Translations under genes and position numbers: made by a program
Notes under the pieces: model-generated
What the model saw: the letters and a program-made list of their open reading frames with translations, nothing else
Told to the model about the DNA's origin: nothing
Databases searched by the model: none
From: Thiohalobacter thiocyanaticus
GTDB taxonomy: Bacteria > Pseudomonadota > Gammaproteobacteria > Thiohalobacterales > Thiohalobacteraceae
Assembly (NCBI RefSeq): GCF_003932505.1
Contig: NZ_QZMU01000001.1
Location: 1,488,001-1,552,000 of the forward strand
DNA: 64,000 nucleotides
Direction of reading: 5' to 3'
Part shown: positions 23,999-33,453 of the stretch, piece by piece
Layout of the letters: each line of letters starts with the position of its first letter
How positions within the stretch are numbered: position 1 is the first letter of the stretch

Positions 23999-25195
23999 AT
24001 GGCATTGACGCAGACCCGCGGCCCCAGCGCGGATACCGGCCAGCCGGCACTGGCCCCCTTTGCGCTGGGCTTCCGGCCCTTCTTTCTCGGGGCCGGGCTG
24101 GCCGCACTGGCACTGATGGCGATCTGGCTCGGCGTCTGGACCGGCGCACTGACGCCTGCACCCTATTTCGATGTTATAAACTGGCACGCCCACGAAATGC
24201 TGTTCGGCTATACCGCCGCCGTGATCGCCGGTTTCCTGCTGACCGCGGTGCGCAACTGGAGCGGCGTGGATACCCTGAACGGCGCGCCCCTGGCCGCACT
24301 GGTCGGGCTGTGGCTGCTGGCACGGGTCCTGTTCTTCGTCCCCGTCCTGCCCGGCTGGGTGCTGGCCCTGGTCGACCTGGCCTTTCTGCCGGCACTGGCG
24401 CTGAGCCTGGTCCGTCCCATCCTGGCCGGTTCCAACAAGGCCAATCGGGTATTGCTGCTGTTGCTCGGTGTGATGTTCGTCGCCAATGCCCTGATGCACC
24501 TCCAGGCCCTGGGGCTGAGCGCCGGCACCGCCCGGTCGGGCATGCTGCTGATGCTGGACACCGTGCTGCTGCTGATCCTGATGATCTCCGGCCGGGTACT
24601 GCCCTTTTTCACCGAGGCGGTACTGGCCTGCAGCCAGTGCCGGCGCAGCCGCGTCATCGAACTGGCGACCTTTCTCACCCTGCTCGGGATGCTGGCCGCC
24701 GACGTGGCCGGCTGGTCCCAGACCGCGGGGGTGATGGCACTGGCGGCCGCCCTGGTGCAGGCCGTGCGGGTCGCCGGCTGGATCAAACCGGGGATCGGTT
24801 CGCTGCCCATCCTGCTGGTGCTGTACGTGGCCTATGCCTGGGTCGTCGGCGGACTGCTGCTCAAGGGCCTGGCCGGCTTCGGACTGCTGGCACCCAATCT
24901 GGCCCTGCATGCGCTGACCATCGGCGTGATCGGCGGCTTCACCCTGGGCATGATGGCGCGCGTCGCCCTGGGCCACACCGGACGCATGATGCAGTCGTCG
25001 CGGCTGACCAACCTGGGCTTCGTCCTGCTCAACCTCGGCGCCCTGGTGCGGGTGTTCCCGCCGCTGGTGCTGCCCGGACACTACACGCTGTGGGTGATGC
25101 TGTCCGGACTGCTCTGGATCGGCGCCTTCGCCGCCTTCGTGTGGGTCTATGCGCCGGTGCTGGTGCGCGCGCGGGCAGACGGCAAGCCGGGGTGA
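23999..25195 (+). CDS. nnrS: NnrS family heme/copper membrane protein
   Basis: A 398-residue protein with about 12 transmembrane helices. The N-terminal FALGFRPFFLGAGL and the INWHAHEMLFGYTAAVIAGF block with its paired histidines are hallmarks of NnrS, a heme- and copper-containing protein linked to denitrification and protection from nitric oxide or its iron complexes. ATG 23999 is preceded by AAGGA. It is monocistronic, with its own FNR-type box, and points toward the convergent nor cluster. Confidence 0.93.
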   Translation: MALTQTRGPSADTGQPALAPFALGFRPFFLGAGLAALALMAIWLGVWTGALTPAPYFDVINWHAHEMLFGYTAAVIAGFLLTAVRNWSGVDTLNGAPLAALVGLWLLARVLFFVPVLPGWVLALVDLAFLPALALSLVRPILAGSNKANRVLLLLLGVMFVANALMHLQALGLSAGTARSGMLLMLDTVLLLILMISGRVLPFFTEAVLACSQCRRSRVIELATFLTLLGMLAADVAGWSQTAGVMALAAALVQAVRVAGWIKPGIGSLPILLVLYVAYAWVVGGLLLKGLAGFGLLAPNLALHALTIGVIGGFTLGMMARVALGHTGRMMQSSRLTNLGFVLLNLGALVRVFPPLVLPGHYTLWVMLSGLLWIGAFAAFVWVYAPVLVRARADGKPG

Positions 25196-25212
25196 TCAGG
25201 GGCGTCAAGAGC

Positions 25213-25438
25213 GCCACGGAATACACGGAAAGCACGGAAATAAAACCGACTGTGCAAAGCGCAGCTCGTAGGCCGGAATAAGGGACGTCAGGCCCGTTTC
25301 CGACACCGCATCGAAACACCGGGAGCGCCATGCTTATCCCGTCCTGCATCCTTTGTGTCGGGTTACGCCCTGCCGGGCTAACCCGACCTACACCAGTGCA
25401 ATTGGATTTATTTGCGTGTATTCGCGTTCATTCGCGGC
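25213..25438. repeat. Nested repeat between nnrS and norD with unlike outer arms
   Basis: The left arm is CCACGGAATACACGGAAAGC (25215). The right arm (25410-25438) is of a different type, TGCGTGTATTCGCGTTCATTCGCGGC. The interior contains GTGTCGGGTTACGCC...GGCTAACCCGACCTACAC (25354-25393), as in the element at 1530. It fills the spacer of the convergent genes. Confidence 0.75.
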
Positions 25439-25457
25439 TTGCGGCATGCTTCTCTGA

Positions 25458-27293
25458 TCAGGCCGCGGTCAGGCGGGAATAGAGCACGGGCAGGGTGCGC
25501 GGCAGCTGTGACGGCCGGTGGATGACGGCATAGCCGCGCCGTCCGAACAGGTAGGGCAGGTAGTCGTTGCCCTTGGCGTCGATGGTCACGCAGAAGGGCT
25601 GCAGCCCCTGCGCCCGGGCCTCGATGATGGCCTGGCGCGTATCCTCGATACCATAGCGGCCCTCGTAGCGGTCCAGGTCGTTGGGCTTGCCGTCGGTCAG
25701 CAGGAGCAGCAGTTTGGTCTCGGTGGCCTGACGCGCCAGCTCCCGGGTGGCATAACGGATGGCCGCGCCCATGCGGGTATAGTAACCGGGCTTGATCGCC
25801 TGGATCCGGGCCCGGGTACGACCGTCATAGCGGCTCCCGAAATCCTTGAGCTGGTGCACCCGCACCGGATCGCGTTTGCGCGAGGAGAAGCCGTACAGGG
25901 CGAAAGGGTCGCCGACCGAGTTCAGGGTCTCGGCGAACAGGAACAGGGCGTCGCGGATCACGTCGATCACCCGCATGTCGTTGTCGATCCAGGTGTCGGT
26001 GGACAGCGACAAATCCGCCATCAGCAGGCAGGACAGGTCCCGGCGGTTCTGGCGCAGGTCCCGGAACAGGCCATCGGCATGGGCCTGGATGCCGGCCTGG
26101 CGGTCACCGGCATAGCGCAGATAGGCATCGAGATCGATCTCGGATCCGTCGGGCTGGGCCCGCAGCCACTGACGTCCCGGCGTGAGCAGGGAAAACTGGT
26201 TGCGCAGCCGCCGCGCGGTGCGGCGCAGGTGCTCGGGCAGTTCCACCGGCGCCACGTCGACCGCGCCCAGCGTGCTTATGCGGCAGTGGTCGGGCACCAG
26301 CACGCCTTTGCGATGATCCCACTCCGGCAGCAGCAGGCCGTCTGTCAGTACAGTATCGTCATTGGCCTCGGCAGGCAGATCGAGATCGAACTTCAGCCGC
26401 CCCTTGGCCGGCTTGTCGTCACGGGTCACGGACAGGGTGTCCATGTCGCGGGCGGCATCGGCGGCCTGGTCCAGGTCTTCCTCGTCATCGGTGCTGCGGT
26501 CGACCTTGACGTATTCGCTCCAGCTGAAGATGTTCTCCATGCGGATGGTGACCAGGCCGCGGTCCTCCTGCGGTTTGTTCACCCGCTCGGCCCGGCGCCG
26601 GCCCTCGTTCTCCAGCTCCTTCTGGCCGCCCTCGTGGGCATTGTTGCCCTCGCCCGGGTCGGCGGCGGTTGCGGCTGCGAACACCGGCGGAGAGGGATGC
26701 AGCCACAGGGGCACCGGCCAGGGTTCACGGCGGGCGTCGGGAAAGGCCTCGACCGAGCCCGGCTCGCGCAGGGCCTGCCGCAGCAGACGTTCCTGCTCCG
26801 CCTCGATCACAGGCAGTCGCCCGGGGTCAGGCCGTTGCGCCAGGTGGGCCTCAAGCAGACGCTGGTAGCGCGGACGCAGACCCGGAAAACGCTCCAGGGC
26901 CACCCGGCACAGCCGCTGGTTGCGCAGCACCCAGTGACTGGCGAGGTCATGCGGAGCGGCCGCCAACGCGGCCAGCCAGAAATAGAGATCCCGGTTCAAC
27001 CCGGGATCGGCAAACCAGTCGATGGCCGGCGGCAGGCGCAGGGCCTGCTCGTCGCGCCAGGCCAGGCGCACCTTGCGCTGGCTGCCCGCCACCCGCTGCA
27101 GCAGGCTGCGCCGGCCGCGGTAATCGGTGGCCTCGGCCGGCTGCACCTGCAGTCCGCCGTCACCGCCCAGAGCGCGGAAGAAAACACCGATGGGCGTGGC
27201 CACCTCCTCCAGCGCCACCGCGGCCTGCGGGTGGCGCTGCTGGGCGGCCCGGGTGATCAGCCGGTGCCAGAGCTGGCCGACATGTTCTTCCAT
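25458..27293 (-). CDS. norD: NorD, vWA-domain NO reductase activation protein
   Basis: A 611-residue protein whose last 200 residues form a vWA domain (MADLSLSTDTW as MIDAS, TRMGAAIRYATREL, LLLLTDGKPNDLDRYEGRYG). A long acidic linker (DDEEDLDQAADAARD) precedes it. NorD with NorQ is needed for assembly or activation of cNOR, probably by insertion of the non-heme iron. It is last in the nor operon, 167 bases after the 4Fe-4S protein gene. It is paralogous to CbbO of this window. Confidence 0.93.
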   Translation of the reverse strand: MEEHVGQLWHRLITRAAQQRHPQAAVALEEVATPIGVFFRALGGDGGLQVQPAEATDYRGRRSLLQRVAGSQRKVRLAWRDEQALRLPPAIDWFADPGLNRDLYFWLAALAAAPHDLASHWVLRNQRLCRVALERFPGLRPRYQRLLEAHLAQRPDPGRLPVIEAEQERLLRQALREPGSVEAFPDARREPWPVPLWLHPSPPVFAAATAADPGEGNNAHEGGQKELENEGRRRAERVNKPQEDRGLVTIRMENIFSWSEYVKVDRSTDDEEDLDQAADAARDMDTLSVTRDDKPAKGRLKFDLDLPAEANDDTVLTDGLLLPEWDHRKGVLVPDHCRISTLGAVDVAPVELPEHLRRTARRLRNQFSLLTPGRQWLRAQPDGSEIDLDAYLRYAGDRQAGIQAHADGLFRDLRQNRRDLSCLLMADLSLSTDTWIDNDMRVIDVIRDALFLFAETLNSVGDPFALYGFSSRKRDPVRVHQLKDFGSRYDGRTRARIQAIKPGYYTRMGAAIRYATRELARQATETKLLLLLTDGKPNDLDRYEGRYGIEDTRQAIIEARAQGLQPFCVTIDAKGNDYLPYLFGRRGYAVIHRPSQLPRTLPVLYSRLTAA

Positions 27294-27379
27294 TGCCTTG
27301 CTCCGATGGGCGGATGATTACAGTGTCTGCTGGATCGACTGCCGGCGCCTTGATGCGTCTCAAATGCGAAAACACTCAA

Positions 27380-27451
27380 AACCGCAAAGGCGAAGAAGGC
27401 GCGCGAAGGCGATATGTAGGTCGGGTAGCACGTCAGGGCGTAACCCGACCT
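27380..27451. repeat. Repeat of CCGCAAAGGCG type joined to a GTAGGTCGGGTA hairpin
   Basis: AACCGCAAAGGCGAAGAAGGCG at 27380 matches the arm at 4069. It is followed by GTAGGTCGGGTAGCACG...CGTAACCCGACCT (27416-27451). Lies between the 4Fe-4S protein gene and norD. Confidence 0.7.
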
Positions 27452-27460
27452 CCGATTCAT

Positions 27461-28483
27461 TTAGCCCCCACAGGCCCCGGAACCACAGCAGCAGGAATCG
27501 GCCTCCACCCGGTCGGGCGGCGGCATCTGTCCGGGTGCAGGCCGTGTCTTCACCGGTCTGCCCGTGACCACCGGCAGGGCCGCCTCGTCGCTCACCCATT
27601 GCAGCAGCGAGGGCTGCCCCTTGGGGGCCTGCACCTGGGTGCAGGCGGAGATGCATTCGGCGCACTGGGTGCAGGTGAACATCTTGCGCTTGATCGTGCG
27701 CGGATTCAGCCGCATGGGGCAGGCGTTGTCGCAGGCGTTGTTGCAGTCCTGGCAGCTCTTCGCCCGGCGGGTGTCGAAGCCGACCACCATCGCCCGGTTG
27801 TTACCCATCCAGGCCAGGCTCTGGAACAGGCCCACGGCACAGCCGAAGCGGCAGAACAGGTGGCGGGCAAAGATGAATTCGATGCTCAGCACGATCGTCG
27901 CTGCGGTCAGGAAGATGAACTGGTTGCGGGTCAGTTCCGCGTGCAGCAGGTTGTGATAGATCTCCTGCGGCGGCAGCAGGTAGGTCAGCAGGGTCAGGGC
28001 CCAGATGAAGGCGAAGGCCACGGCCGTGATCAGGGTCGGCGGCCAGTAACGGCTGTTCGGGCTGATGCGGGTGCCGTTGGGCAGCCACTCCGGCAGTTTG
28101 CGCTTCTCGTACAGGTTGGGCCTGCCGCTGGCGCGGCGCATCAGGCCGTTGACCAGCTCCACCACCGAGTAGTGCGGACACAACCAGCCGCAGTACAGCC
28201 GGCCCCAGCGCCAGGCGATCCAGATGAACAGAGCCGCACCGCCGAACAGCGGCACAAAGCCGCGCAGGATCAGATTGAGCGCGGCCTGGCCGGGGCCGAT
28301 CAGTCCCTCGCGGAATTCATCGATGCCCAGGGTCCAGGGCTGGCCGAACAGGATGAAATGGCCCAGGGTCAGGTCGAAACGGAAGATATCCAGCGGCGGT
28401 GCCAGGATGAACAGCACGAAGAAGCCGACCTGGGTCAGGGCCCGGCGACGCTGGTAGTTCGTTCTGGACAGTAACGGTTTCAT
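27461..28483 (-). CDS. Membrane-bound 4Fe-4S protein of the nor cluster (NapH/CcoG-like)
   Basis: A 340-residue protein with about five transmembrane helices. The first conserved motif is RLYCGWLCPHYSVVE, followed by HLFCRFGCAVG; two ferredoxin-type [4Fe-4S] sites are CQDCNNACDNACPM and CTQCAECISACTQ. This layout is shared by NapH, NosR C-terminal halves and CcoG. An unusual Cys-rich tail ends the protein (SCCCGSGACGG). Its place between norQ and norD suggests a redox or metal-delivery role in NO reductase maturation, which is inference. Confidence 0.8.
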   Translation of the reverse strand: MKPLLSRTNYQRRRALTQVGFFVLFILAPPLDIFRFDLTLGHFILFGQPWTLGIDEFREGLIGPGQAALNLILRGFVPLFGGAALFIWIAWRWGRLYCGWLCPHYSVVELVNGLMRRASGRPNLYEKRKLPEWLPNGTRISPNSRYWPPTLITAVAFAFIWALTLLTYLLPPQEIYHNLLHAELTRNQFIFLTAATIVLSIEFIFARHLFCRFGCAVGLFQSLAWMGNNRAMVVGFDTRRAKSCQDCNNACDNACPMRLNPRTIKRKMFTCTQCAECISACTQVQAPKGQPSLLQWVSDEAALPVVTGRPVKTRPAPGQMPPPDRVEADSCCCGSGACGG

Positions 28484-28532
28484 TTCCGAATCAACAAAAC
28501 TCCATCACAAATGATCTCAACCTACTCACCTG

Positions 28533-28913
28533 TCATCGGAACGGCCAGCCCACCACGGGATAGCGCCATGCTTTCCCGGACAGGGCCCGCGCCAGGCCCA
28601 GCACACCCAGCAGCACCAGGGTGGCGTGCATGCAGACCAGGTAGATGATGCCCACCACCCAGGTGATCATGCCCTCGATATCCCCGATCAGCACAATGGC
28701 GCCGCCGACCCCGATCAGCAGCACCCCGGCCCAGCAGCTGGCGGCAAAGGCCTGTTCCAGGTGATTGCGGGCCAGCTCCCCGGCCCGCTCGCGGCGCAGG
28801 AACAGCAGCGCCAGTATCAGGAAGGCCAGCCCCGGCACCAGCAGCAGGTTCACCAGGTACAGGGCCTCGGCGGCGATGGCCAGGCGCTGTCCGGTCTGTG
28901 TAGATGCCGTCAT
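28533..28913 (-). CDS. Small four-helix membrane protein of the nor cluster
   Basis: A 126-residue protein with four predicted transmembrane helices and a central basic loop (RRERAGELARNHLEQAF). It resembles DUF4870-type proteins in size and layout. It lies between norQ and the 4Fe-4S protein, on the same strand with short gaps, so it is probably co-transcribed. Function unknown. Confidence 0.7.
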   Translation of the reverse strand: MTASTQTGQRLAIAAEALYLVNLLLVPGLAFLILALLFLRRERAGELARNHLEQAFAASCWAGVLLIGVGGAIVLIGDIEGMITWVVGIIYLVCMHATLVLLGVLGLARALSGKAWRYPVVGWPFR

Positions 28914-28984
28914 AGGTGTTGTCAGTCAGGAGTCAGGAGTGAGTAGAAACCACTATACCCCGCCACTCCTCACTCCTCACCCCC

Positions 28985-29803
28985 TCACTCCCCCGGCAGA
29001 CTCGCGTCCACCACCTCCATCAGGGCAGTGATGGTATCCTCGTCGTCGCTCAGGGGTTCAACCAGGGCGGCACGGCAGGCCTCACGTACATCGAAGCCGC
29101 CCTGCATCAGGGTGGCGGCATAGACCAGCAGCCGGGTGGACGCTGCCTCTTCCAGATCGTGGTCCTTGAGCGCGCGCAGGGCGCCGGCCAGGCGCACCAG
29201 CAGGCCGGCGCGCCTGCTGTCGATGCCGGTCTCGCCCTGGATCACCGCCTGTTCCTGTTCCGGGGCCGGAAAGTCGAAGCTGGCGGCCACGAATCGCTGG
29301 CGGGTACTGGGCTTCATGCCCTTCAACAGATTCTGGTAGCCCGGGTTGTAGGACACCACCAGCATGAAGCCCGGCGGTGCCTGCAGGGTCTCGCCGGTAC
29401 GCTCGATGGGCAGGATGCGGCGGTCGTCGGTCAGCGGGTGCAGCACCACGGTGGTGTCCTTGCGTGCCTCGACCACCTCGTCGAGGTAGCAGATCGCACC
29501 CTCGCGGACGGCGCGGGTCAGGGGGCCGTCGCACCAGTAGGTACCGGCATCGCCGATCAGGTGCCGGCCAACCAGGTCGGCAGCGGTCAGATCGTCATGA
29601 CAGGCCACGGTGTAGACCGGACGGCCCAGGCGCGCGGCCATGTACTGGACGAAGCGGGTCTTGCCGCAGCCGGTCGGCCCCTTGATCAGCATGGGCAGCC
29701 GGTGGCGGTGGGCGTGTTCGAACAGGGCCACTTCATTGCCCTGCGGCAGATAGAAGGGCAGGCCGTCCTCGGTGGATATCCGTGCTGCAACTTGTGTGTC
29801 CAT
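28985..29803 (-). CDS. norQ: NorQ, MoxR-type AAA+ ATPase
   Basis: A 272-residue AAA+ ATPase. Walker A GPTGCGKT is at about residues 41-48 and Walker B ICYLDEV near 105. SYNPGYQNLLKG follows. It partners NorD in activating cNOR. It is a close paralogue of CbbQ (4156-4965), sharing blocks such as GPTGCGK and LDEVVEAR. Confidence 0.93.
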   Translation of the reverse strand: MDTQVAARISTEDGLPFYLPQGNEVALFEHAHRHRLPMLIKGPTGCGKTRFVQYMAARLGRPVYTVACHDDLTAADLVGRHLIGDAGTYWCDGPLTRAVREGAICYLDEVVEARKDTTVVLHPLTDDRRILPIERTGETLQAPPGFMLVVSYNPGYQNLLKGMKPSTRQRFVAASFDFPAPEQEQAVIQGETGIDSRRAGLLVRLAGALRALKDHDLEEAASTRLLVYAATLMQGGFDVREACRAALVEPLSDDEDTITALMEVVDASLPGE

Positions 29804-29842
29804 CGGGTTTACCTCGGCTTGTGTCTTATCGTGTATTTGATA

Positions 29843-30118
29843 TCAGCGAGCCGCCAGCAGGAAGGCCAGCGCAATCAGCCCGCCCGGGAGCAGCAGCCAC
29901 AGGGCGATCACCCAGCGCCAGGGGCCGCGCACCCGGCGCAGTCCCATGAACCAGTCGCCGACCAGGTGCCCCTTGAACAGGGCCACGCCCAGCAGGCCCA
30001 GCGACACCGCCGGACCGTTCAACCCCTCCTGGCCGACACCCCAGGTCAGCAGGGTCAGGGCCACCAGCAGCAACCAGACCAGGGTTTCGGGACGAATCGC
30101 GGTCATTTCTTGCTCCAT
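29843..30118 (-). CDS. norF: NorF-like small membrane protein (cytochrome oxidase subunit IV type)
   Basis: A 91-residue protein with three hydrophobic helices and the LFKGHLVGDWFMGLRRVRG segment of the subunit IV/NorF family. It begins directly against the norE stop codon. NorE and NorF are accessory to NO reductase activity. Confidence 0.82.
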   Translation of the reverse strand: MEQEMTAIRPETLVWLLLVALTLLTWGVGQEGLNGPAVSLGLLGVALFKGHLVGDWFMGLRRVRGPWRWVIALWLLLPGGLIALAFLLAAR

Positions 30119-30769
30119 TCACATCACATAGACCAGCGGGAACAGGATCAGCCAGACCAGGTCCACCATGTGCCAGTAGGAGGCCCCGGTCTCCACGCCG
30201 GTGTGCACCTCGCGGCTGTAATGGCCCTGTGCGGCCTTCACCGCCACCGCGGCCAGGATCACCATACCCATGACCACGTGCATGAAGTGAAAGAAGGTCA
30301 GGGACAGATAGAAGGTGTAGAAGGTGTTGGTCGACAGACTGACACCCTCACCGAACAGGTGGGCGTATTCGAGCGATTTCACGCCCAGGAAGACCCCGCC
30401 CAGCAGCAGGGCACCGGCCAGCCAGCGGATGCAGCCGCCGGCATCGTCCGCACGGATCCGGCCCACGGCCCGCACCACAAAATAACTGCTGGTGATCAAC
30501 GCCAGGGTGTTGATCAGCGCCAGGTTCGTGTCCAGGGTCTGCTGGTAGGTGACGAACAGTTCCAGCTCCCCCATCCGGGCAAAGGCATAGGCGGCGAAGA
30601 AGATCGCGAACACCGCCAGCTCGGCCAGGATGAAGATCCAGATCGCCAGATCGCCCGGCGGCCAGGCCACGCGTTCCTGCGCGGCCCCGGCGGCACTTCC
30701 CTGTGCCCTGCGCTCCGGGAGAGGAAAACTGTCCGGCCTCCCGGTCATGGCTTCCGCCACAGCGTGCAT
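30119..30769 (-). CDS. norE: NorE, cytochrome c oxidase subunit III-like protein
   Basis: A 216-residue protein of the heme-copper oxidase subunit III family with about five transmembrane helices: LAIWIFILAELAVFAIFF, SLEYAHLFGEG, FYTFYLSLTFFHFMHVVMG and a C-terminal YWHMVDLVWLILFPLVYVM. In nor clusters this is NorE, an accessory protein that raises NO reductase activity. It lies just downstream of norB (13-base gap). Confidence 0.9.
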   Translation of the reverse strand: MHAVAEAMTGRPDSFPLPERRAQGSAAGAAQERVAWPPGDLAIWIFILAELAVFAIFFAAYAFARMGELELFVTYQQTLDTNLALINTLALITSSYFVVRAVGRIRADDAGGCIRWLAGALLLGGVFLGVKSLEYAHLFGEGVSLSTNTFYTFYLSLTFFHFMHVVMGMVILAAVAVKAAQGHYSREVHTGVETGASYWHMVDLVWLILFPLVYVM

Positions 30770-30782
30770 GCGCCGTCCCCCC

Positions 30783-32222
<1,440 letters not shown>

Positions 32223-32655
32223 TTAACCTTGGATATTCGGGGGCCAATTGGCGGTATTGATTTCGGAGGTGTATTTGAGGAATTCAGCCAGCGCGTCCAT
32301 CCTCCTCGCTGAGGTTGAACTGGGGCATGCTGCGCCGCCCTGGAATTCCCTCCACCGGCCGGCTGGCGATGAAGGCCTTGATGGCCTCCTTGCTCTCGCC
32401 GAAGCGCTTGTACACATTGCCGAGCTCGGGCGCATAATAGGCCCCCTCGCCCAGCAGCGTATGGCAGCCCAGGCAGTTGTTTTCCTCCCAGACCGCTTTA
32501 CCATGGGCCACCTTCTCGGTAAGGTTTGCACGGTTGTCCCGCTCAGGCAGGACCTTGATGGTATCGAAGGTCAGTGCCAAAAACAGCAGGATGAAGAACA
32601 CGCTGCCACCATAGAAGATGTTGCGTGCCATTGCCTTGGTGAAGACTTGCGACAT
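32223..32655 (-). pseudogene. norC: norC, nitric oxide reductase cytochrome c subunit, frameshifted near its 3' end
   Basis: Membrane-anchored cytochrome c that passes electrons to NorB. The first frame (from ATG 32655 behind AGGAGG) has the N-terminal anchor, the heme motif CLGCH, GAYYAPELGNVY and MPQFNLSEE, then runs out of frame and stops at 32284 as EDGRAG. The expected NorC ending (DALAEFLKYTSEINTANWPP, then NIQG) is present in another frame up to TAA 32223. One extra base around 32298-32302 accounts for the break. Because every other residue is intact and norB is normal, an indel error is as likely as real decay. Confidence 0.88.
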
Positions 32656-32719
32656 GGGCGGGGCCTCCTGATTGATCCGATCCTAGATAAAATTAGACGA
32701 AATAACCCAGTACGCCACC

Positions 32720-32733
32720 TTGATATTCATCAA
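32720..32733. promoter_or_regulatory. FNR/Dnr box between norC and dnr
   Basis: TTGAT-ATTC-ATCAA, a perfect palindrome. For norC the -10 candidate TCTAAT (minus strand, 32692-32697) is exactly where a class II promoter with a start near 32685 needs it. For the divergent dnr gene the site is only 33 bases from the start codon, so it might autoregulate. Confidence 0.75.
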
Positions 32734-32765
32734 GCGGCATCCCGGGATCCGCCAAGGAGCCGAAT

Positions 32766-33446
32766 TTGAGTGATGAACTGAAACACCACCTGCAGCAGCA
32801 TCTGCTGTTCGCCCGCCTGACACCGGCCCAGCTGGACCGGGCTGCCCAGCGAGCGCGGCTGCTCAAACTGGACGAGGGCCAGCCGCTGTTCGCTCAGGGC
32901 GACCCGGCCGACCGCTTTTTTTATGTGGTTTCCGGCCAGATCAAGCTCTCGCGGCTCTCGCCCGAGGGCAATGAGAAGGTCATCGATATCGTCAGCGCCG
33001 GCAACACCTTCGCCGAGGCGCTGATGTTCCTGGAGGGGCCGGCCTACCCGGTCAACGCCACCGCCCTGGTGCCGTCCGAGCTGGTCTCCATCGACTCGCG
33101 CGATTTCGCCGCCATGCTGCGCGACTCCATCGACACCTGCTTCCTGCTCATGGGGGATATGAGTCAGCGCCTGCGCGGCCTGATCGCCGAGATCGACAAC
33201 CTCAGCCTGCAGAGCGGAACCTGCCGGGTGGCCAGCTACCTGCTGAAGATGGCCCCGGAGGACGAAGACCAGTTCCGCCTGGACATCCCCAAGGGGGTGA
33301 TGGCCTCGCGGCTGTCGGTCAAGCCCGAAACCTTCTCGCGCATCCTGCGCAACCTGCAGGACAGCGGAATACTCAGCATCAAAGGGGCCCAGGTGACCAT
33401 CCACGACCGGGATGCGCTGGAGGACCGGGCCGAGGGGCTGACCTGA
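32766..33446 (+). CDS. dnr: Dnr-type Crp/Fnr family transcriptional regulator
   Basis: A 226-residue regulator. The cyclic-nucleotide-like domain occupies residues about 10-130 (FAQGDPADRFFYVVSGQIKL) and a helix-turn-helix follows (GVMASRLSVKPETFSRILRN); the ETFSR recognition helix fits TTGAT half-sites. There is no N-terminal cysteine cluster, so it is of the heme/NO-sensing Dnr type, not oxygen-sensing FNR. The start is TTG 32766: AAGGAG lies six bases upstream and no better codon exists. It is divergent from norCB. Confidence 0.88.
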   Translation: MSDELKHHLQQHLLFARLTPAQLDRAAQRARLLKLDEGQPLFAQGDPADRFFYVVSGQIKLSRLSPEGNEKVIDIVSAGNTFAEALMFLEGPAYPVNATALVPSELVSIDSRDFAAMLRDSIDTCFLLMGDMSQRLRGLIAEIDNLSLQSGTCRVASYLLKMAPEDEDQFRLDIPKGVMASRLSVKPETFSRILRNLQDSGILSIKGAQVTIHDRDALEDRAEGLT

Positions 33447-33453
33447 TCGGAGC

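Noticed and set aside
33418-33453. dnr and the ATP-grasp gene as one operon
   Set aside because: They are on opposite strands and converge; they cannot share a transcript.
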